A stretch of 7,839 nucleotides of DNA from a bacterium (GTDB lineage: Bacteria > UBA8248): NCBI GenBank assembly GCA_027622355.1, contig JAQBZT010000138.1, forward strand, positions 1 through 7,839. Reading direction: 5' to 3'. The position numbers and the translations under genes are program-made. The notes below the pieces were generated by a model. It searched no databases, was not told the origin of the DNA, and saw only the letters and a program-made list of their open reading frames with translations. Positions 1 to 6,336 of the stretch are shown here, in pieces. How positions within the stretch are numbered: the first letter of the stretch is position 1; every line of letters begins with the position of its first letter.

Positions 1-271
1 GGGGGAGGCGGGAGGTGCTGCTCCCCGGGAGCATGGAATACTCCGCGGTCACCCATCCTTCGCCCGCCCCTTTCTTGTGGGACGGAACAGTCCCCTCCAC
101 CGACGCCGTACACAGCACCCGCGTGTTTCCCATTTCGATCAGACAGCTTCCCGCCGCCGTCTGGATGTAATCGAGTTGAATGCGGGTTTCGCGCAGCTCG
201 TGCGGCCGCCGCCCCCCCGAACGGACGGGAGCTTCGGCTTCGCCGCCCGATTTCGTCTCTTCAGGATTCAC
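1..271 (-). CDS. rph: RNase PH, N-terminal part (cut by the left window edge)
   Basis: RNase PH is a phosphate-dependent 3'-5' exoribonuclease that trims tRNA precursors in the cytoplasm. I translated this frame by hand: about 90 residues are visible from a GTG start at 271-269, with a GGAG Shine-Dalgarno 8 bases upstream. After a variable, Glu/Ala-rich stretch of about 15 residues comes the family core: GGRRPHELRETRIQLDYIQ, then AAGSCLIEMGNTRVLCTASVE, then GEGWVTAEYSMLPGSSTSR. These match the RNase PH signatures G(S/N)xLxExGxTxVLCTA and GWxTAEYxMLP. The family is usually about 240 residues, so roughly 150 lie beyond base 1. The gene starts 39 bases after the moaA stop on the same strand, so it probably shares that transcript at least in part. 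The core usually begins RxDGR near residue 1 to 10, and the short extra N-terminus here could mean a slightly later start, although no better start codon is seen. Identification is firm; the exact start is moderate. Confidence 0.9.
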   Translation of the reverse strand, partial: MNPEETKSGGEAEAPVRSGGRRPHELRETRIQLDYIQTAAGSCLIEMGNTRVLCTASVEGTVPSHKKGAGEGWVTAEYSMLPGSSTSRLP

Positions 272-310
272 GATTCCAGCTCCGGGAAAGAAAAATACGC
301 GCGGCGCGGG

Positions 311-1291
311 CTAGCCGCCGATGGCGCTCATCGTGCGCTTGGGCTGTTCGAACTCTTTTTGCCCGATCAGATGGCCGGGCGTTTTCGTGCGCACCACATC
401 CGCCAGCCATTTCTTAATCTCATCGTCCGTGGCGCCGCCGCGAAGAAGGGATTTGATGTTGTGCTCCTCGAGGGAGAAAAGACAGGTGCGAATCTCGCCC
501 TCCGCCGTCAGCCGAATCCGGTTGCAGGCCTGGCAGAAGGGGCGCGTCACCGAAGCGATGACGCCCACCTCTCCCTTGCCGTCCTTGTAGCGGTAGCGGG
601 TGGCCGGGTCCGAGAGATGGCCGCTCACCAGCTCGAGCTCGCCCTCGGCCGAAAGCCCCGCCAGAATCTCCTCGGCGGAGAGGACTTTGTCCTTCTCCCA
701 GCTCTTGTCTGCATCGAGCGGCATGTATTCGATAAAGCGGACGACGTGGCCCGTTTCGCGCGCCCATCTGGCAAAGCGGGGCAACTCTTCCTCGGTGAGC
801 CCCTTGATCGCCACCGCGTTGATCTTGATCGGGCTGAAGCCCGCTTCCACGGCCGCCTCGATGCCCGCCATCACCTGCGAAAACACCTTGCGGCGCGTCA
901 TGAAGAGAAACTTGTTCTCATCCATCGTGTCGAGGCTGATGTTCACCCGCCGAAGCCCCGCCTCGAAAAGCCGCTTCGCCATCTCGGGGAGAAACACCCC
1001 GTTCGTCGTGAGGGCCATGTCCATCCCCGGCTGTATCTCGAGCATCTTCCGGATGAGGATATGAAGGTCCTTGCGCAGAAGCGGCTCCCCGCCCGTCAGG
1101 TGATAGCTCACGAAGCCCAACTCGGTGGTGAGGCGGACCACCCGGGCGATCTCCTCGTAGGTGAGGATTTCCTCGTGGGGCAGGAAGGTCATGCCCTCCT
1201 CGGGCATGCAGTAGAAGCACCGGAAGTTGCACCGATCCGTCACGGAGATCCGCAGGTCGTCGTGGGCGCGTCCGTAGTTGTCGTAAAGCAA
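311..1291 (-). CDS. moaA: GTP 3',8-cyclase MoaA (radical SAM)
   Basis: MoaA catalyses the first step of molybdenum cofactor synthesis, a radical SAM rearrangement of GTP to 3',8-cyclo-dihydro-GTP, which MoaC turns into cyclic pyranopterin monophosphate. The protein has 326 residues, normal for the family. The radical SAM cluster motif CNFRCFYC gives Cys21, Cys25 and Cys28, directly after the typical LRISVTDR. TGGEP, the SAM-binding motif, is at 66-70. The second, GTP-binding 4Fe-4S cluster has Cys253, Cys256 and Cys270, with Arg258 and Arg260 between them. The protein ends in the Gly-Gly tail (325-326) that known MoaA proteins need for activity. The start codon is TTG (1291-1289), chosen because GGAGG lies 6 bases upstream and because MLYDNYGR aligns with the usual N-terminus. 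It follows the moeA fusion by 10 bases and precedes rph. MoaC, MoaD, MoaE and MogA are not in this window. Confidence 0.97.
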   Translation of the reverse strand: MLYDNYGRAHDDLRISVTDRCNFRCFYCMPEEGMTFLPHEEILTYEEIARVVRLTTELGFVSYHLTGGEPLLRKDLHILIRKMLEIQPGMDMALTTNGVFLPEMAKRLFEAGLRRVNISLDTMDENKFLFMTRRKVFSQVMAGIEAAVEAGFSPIKINAVAIKGLTEEELPRFARWARETGHVVRFIEYMPLDADKSWEKDKVLSAEEILAGLSAEGELELVSGHLSDPATRYRYKDGKGEVGVIASVTRPFCQACNRIRLTAEGEIRTCLFSLEEHNIKSLLRGGATDDEIKKWLADVVRTKTPGHLIGQKEFEQPKRTMSAIGG

Positions 1292-1297
1292 AGTCCG

Positions 1298-1304
1298 CCT
1301 CCTA
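1298..1304 (-). promoter_or_regulatory. Ribosome binding site of moaA overlapping the upstream stop codon
   Basis: Read on the minus strand this is TAGGAGG: the TAG stop of the upstream moeA fusion shares its last G with the GGAGG Shine-Dalgarno of moaA. The spacing to the TTG start is 6 bases. The strong site makes the rare TTG start credible and suggests translational coupling, with ribosomes ending the fusion gene placed to start moaA. The coupling is inference. Confidence 0.75.
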
Positions 1305-3257
1305 GGCCCCGTCCGGGGGGCTGAGTACGTGTCCGGTCAGGGCGGTATTGTAGCCTCCCAGCCCCTCAATGGCATGCGCGAAAGCCGGGTCCCGCAAAAT
1401 CTCGGCCATCCGCTGCACGGAGGGCTGCGCCCAGCTCTCCGCGCTGAAAATGAAATCGAACCGCTCGAGAGAGAGCGGGAGAAAATCGAGCCCGAGCAGG
1501 TTCGCCGCCGCGCGGATGCCGAGCCCCGCGTCCGCCCGGCCGGCGGCCACGGCCATCGCGACCGCCATGTGGGTGGTTTCGACCCGCTCGTAGCCCGCGA
1601 CATCGCCCGGGACGATGCCTTTTTCCTTAAGAAGGTGATCGAGAAGAATCCGCGTTCCGGCGCCGCTCTGGCGGTTGACGATGACAACGCCCTCGCGGGC
1701 CAGATCTTCGACCCCCTTGATCCCCTTCGGGTTGCCGGGCGGAAGGAAAATTCCCTGCTCGCGCTGAACAAAGTTCACCACCACCACCTCTTTCCCCTTG
1801 AGGTAGCGGCGGATGTAGCTCCAGTTATAGTCCCCGCTCTCCGGATCGAGCAGGTGGCTGCCCGCCACGTGGGCCTCGCCGGCTCTGAGCGCCATCAACC
1901 CCGCCATCGAGCCCACCGCCGAAGTCGAGAGGCTGTACGCGGGATGGCGGCGGCGAATCTCCGCGGTCAGCAAATCGAGGGCGTTGTCGTGGCTGCCCGC
2001 CACGAGAATGTTGCCCTTGATTTCGCTCAAGGGGCGGAGAAGCTCCACCTGCACTTCCTCGCCGGCCTCGATGCCCTCGGAGCGGGCGGGGATGCGGACG
2101 ATGCCGTCCGCCTCGATCAGGCTCGATATGACGCTCGCTCCCCGCTTGGCCGGAAGCGCCATCATCTTTCCCCCCACCTCCCCGAGCTTGACGCGGAGAA
2201 ACTCCTCCATTCCGGGGTGGGAGGCGCTCTTGCGCGAGAGCCGCGCGGTGACAACGGGCGACCCGGACACCGGCGCGCCCATCATGTGTGCCATCAGCGG
2301 GCGGGCGAATTCGCGCACCGCCAGCGCCGCCGAAACCGGATAGCCGGGAATGCCGAGAACGGGCTTGGCCTCGCCCGAGGCCGCCGGACACACCCCGAGG
2401 ATGGTCGGCTTCCCCGGAAAAATGGCCACGCCGTGCACCAGCACTTCGCCGCGCTTGCGGATGACGCCGGCGGTGAAATCCTCCCGGCCCGCCGAGGAGC
2501 CGGCATTGATGAGCACGATGTCGGCGCGCTCGAGCTCCTCCGCGAGGGCCGCCTCGATGTGCCCGAAGGTGTCCTTCACGATATCGCGGACGACCGGCGC
2601 GCCGCCCCACTCGGAAATGTAGGAGGAGAGAATCACGGAGTTGAACTCGATGAGATCGCCGGGCCGAAGGTCGGCGCCCGGGGGCACGAGTTCGTCCCCG
2701 GTCGGGATGATCGCCACCACGGGGCGCTTGCGGACGCGGACGCGCGTGACGCCCGCGGCCAGCATCCCCCCCAGGTCGTAGGGACGCAGACGGTGCCCCG
2801 CCGGGAAGAGGAGCTGGCCCTCGACCACATCCTCCCCCGCGACGCGCACATGGTGCCAGGGAGAGAGGGCCGCCTCGAGGCGGATCGTCCCATCGCCCGC
2901 ATCGTCCACGATTTCGATCATGGCGACCGCATCGCACCCCGGCGGCAGGAGATCGCCGGTGTCGACGGGATGCGCATCCACATCCACCCGCAGGGTGATC
3001 GGCTGTACCGGGGAGGCCCCGAAGGTCTGCTCGGCGCGCACGGCATAGCCGTCCATGGCGGCGGCGTGAAAATGGGGGCTCGACACCGCCGCGTAAACTG
3101 CCTCGGCCGCCACCCGGCCGAGCGCCTCGGGAACCGGAATCTCCTCGGCGGGAAGAGCGGCGGCCGGTATCCGGGCGAGCAGCCGCGCGAGGGCCTCCTC
3201 CCGGGGAATATTCTCCAGATAGATGTTCCGCCCCGCCAGGGGAAGAGGATTCGTCAT
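1302..3257 (-). CDS. MoeA fused to a C-terminal periplasmic-binding-protein-like domain
   Basis: This is a 651-residue two-part protein with an ATG start (3257) and GAGGA 5 bases upstream. Residues about 15-408 are a complete MoeA, the molybdopterin molybdenumtransferase that inserts molybdate into adenylylated molybdopterin. Visible motifs are AAAMDGYAV (65-73), the Asp-Thr-Gly and PPGCDAV stretch (99-111), PTGDEL (185-190), NAGSSAGREDFT (251-262), FPGKPTI (280-286) and GIPGYPVSA (302-310). Residues about 412-640 look like the PBP-like domain (Pfam PBP_like) related to ModA/TupA-type oxyanion binders; note RQSGAGTRILLD (529-540). No signal peptide is present, so the binding domain is cytoplasmic. 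This known fusion is often annotated 'MoeA/LysR substrate-binding-like'; its ligand is not established, and molybdate, tungstate or a pterin are inferences. It differs from the neighbouring MoeA at the KPGKP motif, where the first Lys is Phe280. It lies 8 bases after moeA and 10 before moaA, in one operon. Domain calls are firm; a specialised role is not. Confidence 0.93.
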   Translation of the reverse strand: MTNPLPLAGRNIYLENIPREEALARLLARIPAAALPAEEIPVPEALGRVAAEAVYAAVSSPHFHAAAMDGYAVRAEQTFGASPVQPITLRVDVDAHPVDTGDLLPPGCDAVAMIEIVDDAGDGTIRLEAALSPWHHVRVAGEDVVEGQLLFPAGHRLRPYDLGGMLAAGVTRVRVRKRPVVAIIPTGDELVPPGADLRPGDLIEFNSVILSSYISEWGGAPVVRDIVKDTFGHIEAALAEELERADIVLINAGSSAGREDFTAGVIRKRGEVLVHGVAIFPGKPTILGVCPAASGEAKPVLGIPGYPVSAALAVREFARPLMAHMMGAPVSGSPVVTARLSRKSASHPGMEEFLRVKLGEVGGKMMALPAKRGASVISSLIEADGIVRIPARSEGIEAGEEVQVELLRPLSEIKGNILVAGSHDNALDLLTAEIRRRHPAYSLSTSAVGSMAGLMALRAGEAHVAGSHLLDPESGDYNWSYIRRYLKGKEVVVVNFVQREQGIFLPPGNPKGIKGVEDLAREGVVIVNRQSGAGTRILLDHLLKEKGIVPGDVAGYERVETTHMAVAMAVAAGRADAGLGIRAAANLLGLDFLPLSLERFDFIFSAESWAQPSVQRMAEILRDPAFAHAIEGLGGYNTALTGHVLSPPDGA

Positions 3258-3265
3258 CTTTGTCC

Positions 3266-4507
3266 TCAGTAGAGCGTGACTTCCACTTCGGTGTCGGCCG
3301 TCAATCCTTCCCGCTCGAGCGGGATCACGATATAGCCGTCGGCCTTGGTCATGGTCGAAATCATGGCCGAGCTTCCCATGAGCGGGTGCGCCACCAGTTC
3401 CCCGTCCTTGCGCTCGAGGGCGACGCGGACCAAATCCTCCCGCCCCGGCGCCGAGGGAAGATTTCTCGACAGGCGGGCGGAGACTCTCCCGTCCGGCCCC
3501 GCCGCCCTCTCGGCCTCGCCGCTCAGCTGCCGGAGAAGAGGACGCACGAAAGCGTGGAAGATCATGAGCGCGGAGACGGGATGTCCCGGTATCCCCAGCA
3601 CCGCCTTGTCCACCCCTTCTTTCCGCACCCTTCCGATGATGGTGGGCTTGCCGGGCTTGATGGAGATGCCGTGCACGAGAACGCCCGGCTCCCCGAGCGA
3701 ATCAATGGCCTCGACGGTGTGATCGCGCACCCCCATCGAGCTGCCCCCCGAGATGAGCACGACATCGGAGCGATCGGCCGCCTTCGCGAGCCGCGCCTTG
3801 ATGATGTCCAGATCGTCCGGGAGGATGTCTTCGGTCTCGGGGATACCGCCCGCCTCGGTGACAGCCGCCGCGAGGGAGAAGCGGTTGATGTCGCGGACCT
3901 GGCCGGGAGCGGGCGTCTTCCGCGGATCGATCAGCTCATCCCCCGTCGGAAGGATCGCCACCCGCGGCTGGCGCCGCACGTTCACCGTCAGAATGCCCAC
4001 GCCGGAAAAGGCGCCGATGTCCTGGCTGCGGAGCCGCGCCCCTGCGGACAGAATCCGCTCTCCGGCCTTGAGATCATCGCCTACGGCCAGGATGTTCTCA
4101 CCCACCGAAACGGGGCGCTTGATCTCGACGGTCTCGGGGTCGGGGGCGGAGGTGTACTCCTCCATGACGACACCGTCGGCGCCCTCGGGGATCATCCCCC
4201 CCGTGCTGACGCGGGCGGCCTCCCCGCGCCCCAGCGAAAACCCCGGGGCCTGCCCCATCAGGACCTGTCCGGCGACATTCAGATAGGCCGGGATGGACTC
4301 TCCCGCGCCGAAGGTGTCGGCGGCCCGCACGGCATAGCCGTCCATCGTCGCACGGGGAAAATCGGGAAGCGGAACAGGGCTGCACACATCTTCGGCGAGA
4401 ATGCGGCCCACGGCACTGAAGACAGGTACCTCCTCCGCAGGGAGCGGCGCAAACCCCCGCACCGACTCCATGGCTTCCTGTGGCGAGACGACCTGGAAAA
4501 ATTCCAT
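3266..4507 (-). CDS. moeA: Molybdopterin molybdenumtransferase MoeA
   Basis: MoeA inserts molybdate into molybdopterin-AMP, the last step of Moco synthesis, in the cytoplasm. The chosen ATG (4507) gives 413 residues, the usual family length, starting MEFFQVVSPQEAMESV. It has AGAGGTGG about 4 bases upstream. A longer reading from 4627 would add 40 atypical residues and run through the terminator and its T-tract, so I reject it. Family motifs in order are RATMDGYAVRAADT (52-65), STGGMIPEGADGVVM (101-115), LPTGDEL (186-192) in the cofactor-binding core, ISGGSSMGVRDHT (252-264), IKPGKPTI (283-290) and GIPGHPVSA (305-313), followed by the C-terminal beta domain ending VEVTLY. All motifs that bind the pterin in known MoeA proteins look intact, including both Lys of KPGKP. 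It is the first gene after the riboswitch and terminator, and its TGA stop overlaps the ribosome site of the moeA-PBP fusion. Two adjacent MoeA copies suggest a division of labour, for example between metals or steps; that is inference. Confidence 0.96.
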   Translation of the reverse strand: MEFFQVVSPQEAMESVRGFAPLPAEEVPVFSAVGRILAEDVCSPVPLPDFPRATMDGYAVRAADTFGAGESIPAYLNVAGQVLMGQAPGFSLGRGEAARVSTGGMIPEGADGVVMEEYTSAPDPETVEIKRPVSVGENILAVGDDLKAGERILSAGARLRSQDIGAFSGVGILTVNVRRQPRVAILPTGDELIDPRKTPAPGQVRDINRFSLAAAVTEAGGIPETEDILPDDLDIIKARLAKAADRSDVVLISGGSSMGVRDHTVEAIDSLGEPGVLVHGISIKPGKPTIIGRVRKEGVDKAVLGIPGHPVSALMIFHAFVRPLLRQLSGEAERAAGPDGRVSARLSRNLPSAPGREDLVRVALERKDGELVAHPLMGSSAMISTMTKADGYIVIPLEREGLTADTEVEVTLY

Positions 4508-4561
4508 GGCACCACCTCTACTCCGCCGGATGGCCCGGCATAGACTCTCAAAAAAACCATC

Positions 4562-4596
4562 AAAAAAAGCCAGCCCCCGCAAATGCGGAGCTGGCT
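4562..4596 (-). terminator. Intrinsic terminator in the moeA leader (riboswitch expression platform)
   Basis: On the minus strand AGCCAGC pairs with GCTGGCT (7 pairs) and CCGC with GCGG (4 pairs). A small T/GG internal loop separates the two stems, and the loop is ATTT. Seven T follow directly (4568-4562), the classic form of a Rho-independent terminator. A second run of seven T lies slightly downstream (4556-4550), separated by GATGG. The moeA start is 55 bases further on. Placed after the aptamer and before the gene, it works best as an attenuator of moeA, and it would also end transcripts reading through from tatA. On the plus strand the hairpin is preceded by A runs and not followed by T, so it terminates only leftward transcription. 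Confidence 0.88.
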
Positions 4597-4679
4597 CGGC
4601 AATCCCGGAATGCCGGAGGGGAGACATCCGGCTCCGTCTTCATGCCCAGCGCTCCTTTCCAAACTGCGGGAGGCTCCGC
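4585..4679 (-). promoter_or_regulatory. Possible antiterminator pairing between the aptamer and the terminator arm
   Basis: GCGGAGC on the minus strand at 4679-4673, within the 3' half of the aptamer beside the conserved GCCTCCC, is an exact 7-base complement of GCTCCGC at 4591-4585, in the 5' arm of the terminator. The two pairings exclude each other. With the aptamer folded, GCGGAGC is held and the terminator can form; with it unfolded, GCGGAGC can capture the terminator arm and let transcription pass. The complementarity is read directly; the switching logic is inferred. Confidence 0.5.
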
Positions 4680-4763
4680 CGTTTCCAGCGAAACCCTTTC
4701 GGCGCCTTGCCCGTGCCCTCCTTCCTACAAGGAGGGCCGAAGAGCATCAACGCTCGGAGGCTG
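4647..4763 (-). promoter_or_regulatory. Moco (molybdenum cofactor) riboswitch aptamer
   Basis: The leader between tatA and moeA reads on the minus strand with the hallmarks of the Moco RNA motif (Rfam RF01055, from memory): GCCTCCC at 4674-4668, seven bases, then GGAAAGG at 4660-4654. The E. coli moaA leader, as I recall it, has the same two blocks about six bases apart. Closing stem P1 can form between CAGCCTCC (4763-4756) and GGAGCGCTG (4655-4647), eight pairs with one bulged C. Inside is a perfect 9-pair hairpin, GCCCTCCTT/AAGGAGGGC (4737-4715). A further stem-loop has CGCC/GGCG continued by GTTTC/GAAAC around GCTG (about 4704-4677). The internal hairpin probably corresponds to P3, reported to be missing in variants linked to the tungsten cofactor, so Moco is the likelier ligand. 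The downstream genes moeA, moeA-PBP and moaA make exactly that cofactor, and a terminator follows. I saw no clear promoter just upstream, so the leader may be transcribed from inside or upstream of tatA. Family match is strong by eye; the fold is not computed. Confidence 0.85.
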
Positions 4764-4777
4764 TACCGGGTAGCGTA

Positions 4778-4794
4778 CCGGCGCAAGGCGCCGG
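4778..4794 (-). other. GC-rich hairpin just after tatA
   Basis: CCGGCGC and GCGCCGG form a perfect 7-pair stem with a 3-base loop, 10 bases after the tatA stop. No T-run follows on the minus strand, so it is at most a weak or Rho-assisted terminator, or a barrier that protects the tatA transcript 3' end. GTACCGG occurs twice as a direct repeat beside it (4763-4769 and 4775-4781). It sits between tatA and the riboswitch and could insulate aptamer folding. Confidence 0.4.
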
Positions 4795-4804
4795 CTGAAC
4801 TGGT

Positions 4805-5032
4805 CTAGGCTTTGTCCCCAGTGGTGGTTTTTCCGGAGATCGGGGCCGCGGCCTCTCCGGTCTCTTCTTTCTTCGCGGGGAGTTCCCCGTCGTCACTTAT
4901 GCCCTTCTTGAAGCTCTTGATGCCGCGCGCCAGGCCGGAACCAATCTCGGGGAGCCGCTTGGCGCCAAAAACCAGCACGGCAATGGCCAGGATGAGCAGA
5001 AGTTCGGGAAATCCCATATTCATCGGGAACAT
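4805..5032 (-). CDS. tatA: Sec-independent protein translocase subunit TatA
   Basis: TatA is the small membrane subunit that polymerises to let folded twin-arginine proteins cross the cytoplasmic membrane. The protein has 75 residues. One transmembrane helix spans about 8-22 (FPELLLILAIAVLVF), with Glu10 in the place of the usual polar residue near its start. Then come the FG hinge (22-23), the LPEIG motif (27-31) and an amphipathic helix to about 45 (GLARGIKSFKKGI). A charged, disordered tail follows. The start ATG at 5032 has AAGGAG 7 bases upstream; Met4 and Met6 are weaker alternatives. The short length and the sequence favour TatA (or TatE) over TatB, which is usually longer and has a Glu-Pro in the hinge. 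TatB and TatC are not in this window. It lies 26 bases after the aminotransferase gene, so the two are probably co-transcribed. Its position beside Moco genes fits the export of Moco enzymes by Tat. Confidence 0.93.
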   Translation of the reverse strand: MFPMNMGFPELLLILAIAVLVFGAKRLPEIGSGLARGIKSFKKGISDDGELPAKKEETGEAAAPISGKTTTGDKA

Positions 5033-5058
5033 GAGCGGACTCCTTGAATGTCGCAGCC

Positions 5059-6243
5059 CTAGGCGGCCGCATCTGCATAAACCCGGGTGGCCGCAGCAAC
5101 GGCCTCACCCACCCGGCCATTATAACCCATCTTGCTGAAAATCACTTCCAGGGCCGAAAGGAGGTAGGTGACGTTGGCCTGGGTGGCACCGTGGCCCATC
5201 ATGCCGATCCGCCAGATTTTCCCGGCCACCGCCCCGAGGCCGCCGCCGATTTCGATGTCGAAATCGTTCAAAAGCTGTTTGCGGACGGCACTATCGTCCA
5301 CGCCCTCCGGCAGGACAACGGTATTCAAGGTCGGGGTGCGGACCCCTTCCTGGGCGAACATCGTCATTCCCATCGCCTCGACCCCCGCCTGCAGGGCGCG
5401 GCTGGCGAGGGCATGCCGGGCGAAGCGGGCCTCAAGCCCTTCCTCGAGGACCACCCGGAGCGCCTCGCGGATGGCGTAGTTCATCGTGATCGGGCCCGTG
5501 TGGTGGTAGGAGCGATTGCTGCCCCAGTAGTTTTCAATCATGGTCACGTCGAAATACCAGCTCTTCACCTTCCCCTTGCGCTCGCGCATCTTGCCGATGG
5601 CCCGCTCGCTCATCGAGAGCGGGGCAACCCCCGGCGGGCAGGAGAGGCACTTCTGGGTACCGCTGTAGGCGATCTCCACCCCCCACTTGTCCATCTCGAC
5701 CGGAACACCCCCGAGCGAGGTGACGCAGTCCATGAGAAGAAGCGCGCCGTGCGCGCGGCACAGTTTGCCGATCTCCTCCATGGGCTGGAGAACGCCCGTG
5801 CTCGTCTCGGCGTGAATGATTCCGACAAGAGCGGCGTCCGGGTTGGCGTCGAGGGCCTTTTTGAGGTCCTGGGGATCGATGGCATGCCCCCAGGGGGCCT
5901 CCACCCGGATCACCTGGGCGCCGTAGCGGCCGGCCACATCGCACATCCGCTCGCCGAAAACGCCGTTGACGCAAATGATGGCCTTGTCGCCCTCTTCGAT
6001 CACGTTGCAAACGGCCGCTTCCATCCCGGCGCTTCCTGTCCCCGAGACGGGAAAGGTCACCCGGTTTTCGGTGTTCATCACCTGGCGCAGCATCTGCTGG
6101 CAATCGTCCATCACGGCGAGGAAATCGGGGTCGAGATGTCCGACGACATTCGTGCTCATGGCTCTGAGTACGCGCGGATGAACAGGGCTCGGCCCAGGGC
6201 CCAGCAGAAGACGCAAATGCGGGTTCAGCTCTTGAAACGACAT
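5059..6243 (-). CDS. Class V PLP aminotransferase, serine/alanine-glyoxylate type
   Basis: The chosen ATG (6243) gives 394 residues starting MSFQELNPHLRLLLGPGPSP, with GAGGGA 3 to 4 bases upstream. A start at 6294 would add 17 residues with no family likeness. The fold is class V aminotransferase (AGXT/SgaA family): LLLGPGPSPVHPRVL (12-26), the cofactor phosphate loop SGTGSAGMEAA (67-77), HAETSTGVLQP (144-154), Asp172 for the pyridine nitrogen, the Schiff-base Lys198 in SGTQKCL, the SYHHTGP segment (245-251), and Arg345 in GKIWRIGMMG, which binds the substrate carboxylate. Human alanine-glyoxylate aminotransferase shows the same blocks in the same order. Such enzymes pass the amino group of serine or alanine to glyoxylate, giving glycine plus hydroxypyruvate or pyruvate. 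Relatives act on ureidoglycine (PucG) or 2-aminoethylphosphonate, so the substrate is not fixed by sequence. It starts the leftward gene row, with tatA 26 bases behind, and diverges from a TRAP binding-protein gene. Confidence 0.92.
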   Translation of the reverse strand: MSFQELNPHLRLLLGPGPSPVHPRVLRAMSTNVVGHLDPDFLAVMDDCQQMLRQVMNTENRVTFPVSGTGSAGMEAAVCNVIEEGDKAIICVNGVFGERMCDVAGRYGAQVIRVEAPWGHAIDPQDLKKALDANPDAALVGIIHAETSTGVLQPMEEIGKLCRAHGALLLMDCVTSLGGVPVEMDKWGVEIAYSGTQKCLSCPPGVAPLSMSERAIGKMRERKGKVKSWYFDVTMIENYWGSNRSYHHTGPITMNYAIREALRVVLEEGLEARFARHALASRALQAGVEAMGMTMFAQEGVRTPTLNTVVLPEGVDDSAVRKQLLNDFDIEIGGGLGAVAGKIWRIGMMGHGATQANVTYLLSALEVIFSKMGYNGRVGEAVAAATRVYADAAA

Positions 6244-6275
6244 GCTTCCCTCACTGCCAGAAGAGACGAAAGAAT

Positions 6276-6300
6276 ACGCTGGCACCCAAGGCACCAGCGC
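6276..6300 (-). other. Hairpin in the aminotransferase mRNA leader
   Basis: On the minus strand GCGCTGGTGCC pairs with GGTGCCAGCGT around a TTG loop. That is 11 consecutive pairs counting three G-U pairs, which suit RNA rather than DNA recognition. The plus-strand version breaks in the middle, so it belongs to the leftward transcript. It ends 32 bases before the aminotransferase start and is followed by pyrimidine-rich sequence rather than a clean T-run. It could stabilise the mRNA or act as a weak attenuator. Confidence 0.5.
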
Positions 6301-6330
6301 AAAAGTAAAAAGGCCTTTTGACCAGCGCGC

Positions 6331-6336
6331 ACCATA
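6331..6336 (-). promoter_or_regulatory. Possible extended -10 promoter for the aminotransferase operon
   Basis: Read leftward the sequence is TGCTATGGT: a TATGGT -10 box (4 of 6 consensus) preceded by TGn, the extended -10 form. At 17 bases upstream the -35 is only TTTCCC, a poor match. It would place the transcript start near 6324, about 80 bases before the gene and before the leader hairpin. One arm of the nearby inverted repeat abuts it. Confidence 0.4.

Noticed and set aside
272..315. Possible terminator between moaA and rph (GCGGC/GCCGC stem followed by TATTTTTC on the minus strand).
   Set aside because: Only five pairs with an eight-base loop, and four bases separate the stem from the broken T-run. 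Too weak to call, though partial termination before rph cannot be excluded.
77..4543. Long plus-strand open frames opposite moaA and the two moeA genes (77-1324, 1329-3272, 3260-4543).
   Set aside because: They are antisense shadows of well-supported genes in GC-rich DNA. They are rich in Arg, His, Pro and Gly with no family motifs, and the minus-strand genes have correct motifs, lengths and ribosome sites.
4508..4627. A 40-residue N-terminal extension of MoeA starting at 4627.
   Set aside because: It would be translated through the terminator hairpin and its T-run, has no family likeness, and the ATG at 4507 has a ribosome site and gives the normal length.
4401..4808. Short plus-strand frames over the moeA leader.
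   Set aside because: The sequence there is explained on the minus strand by the riboswitch and terminator; the frames have no ribosome site or recognisable sequence.
5044..6321. Plus-strand open frame of 425 codons opposite the aminotransferase.
   Set aside because: It mirrors the aminotransferase reading frame, has a biased His/Arg/Ala composition and no recognisable domain.
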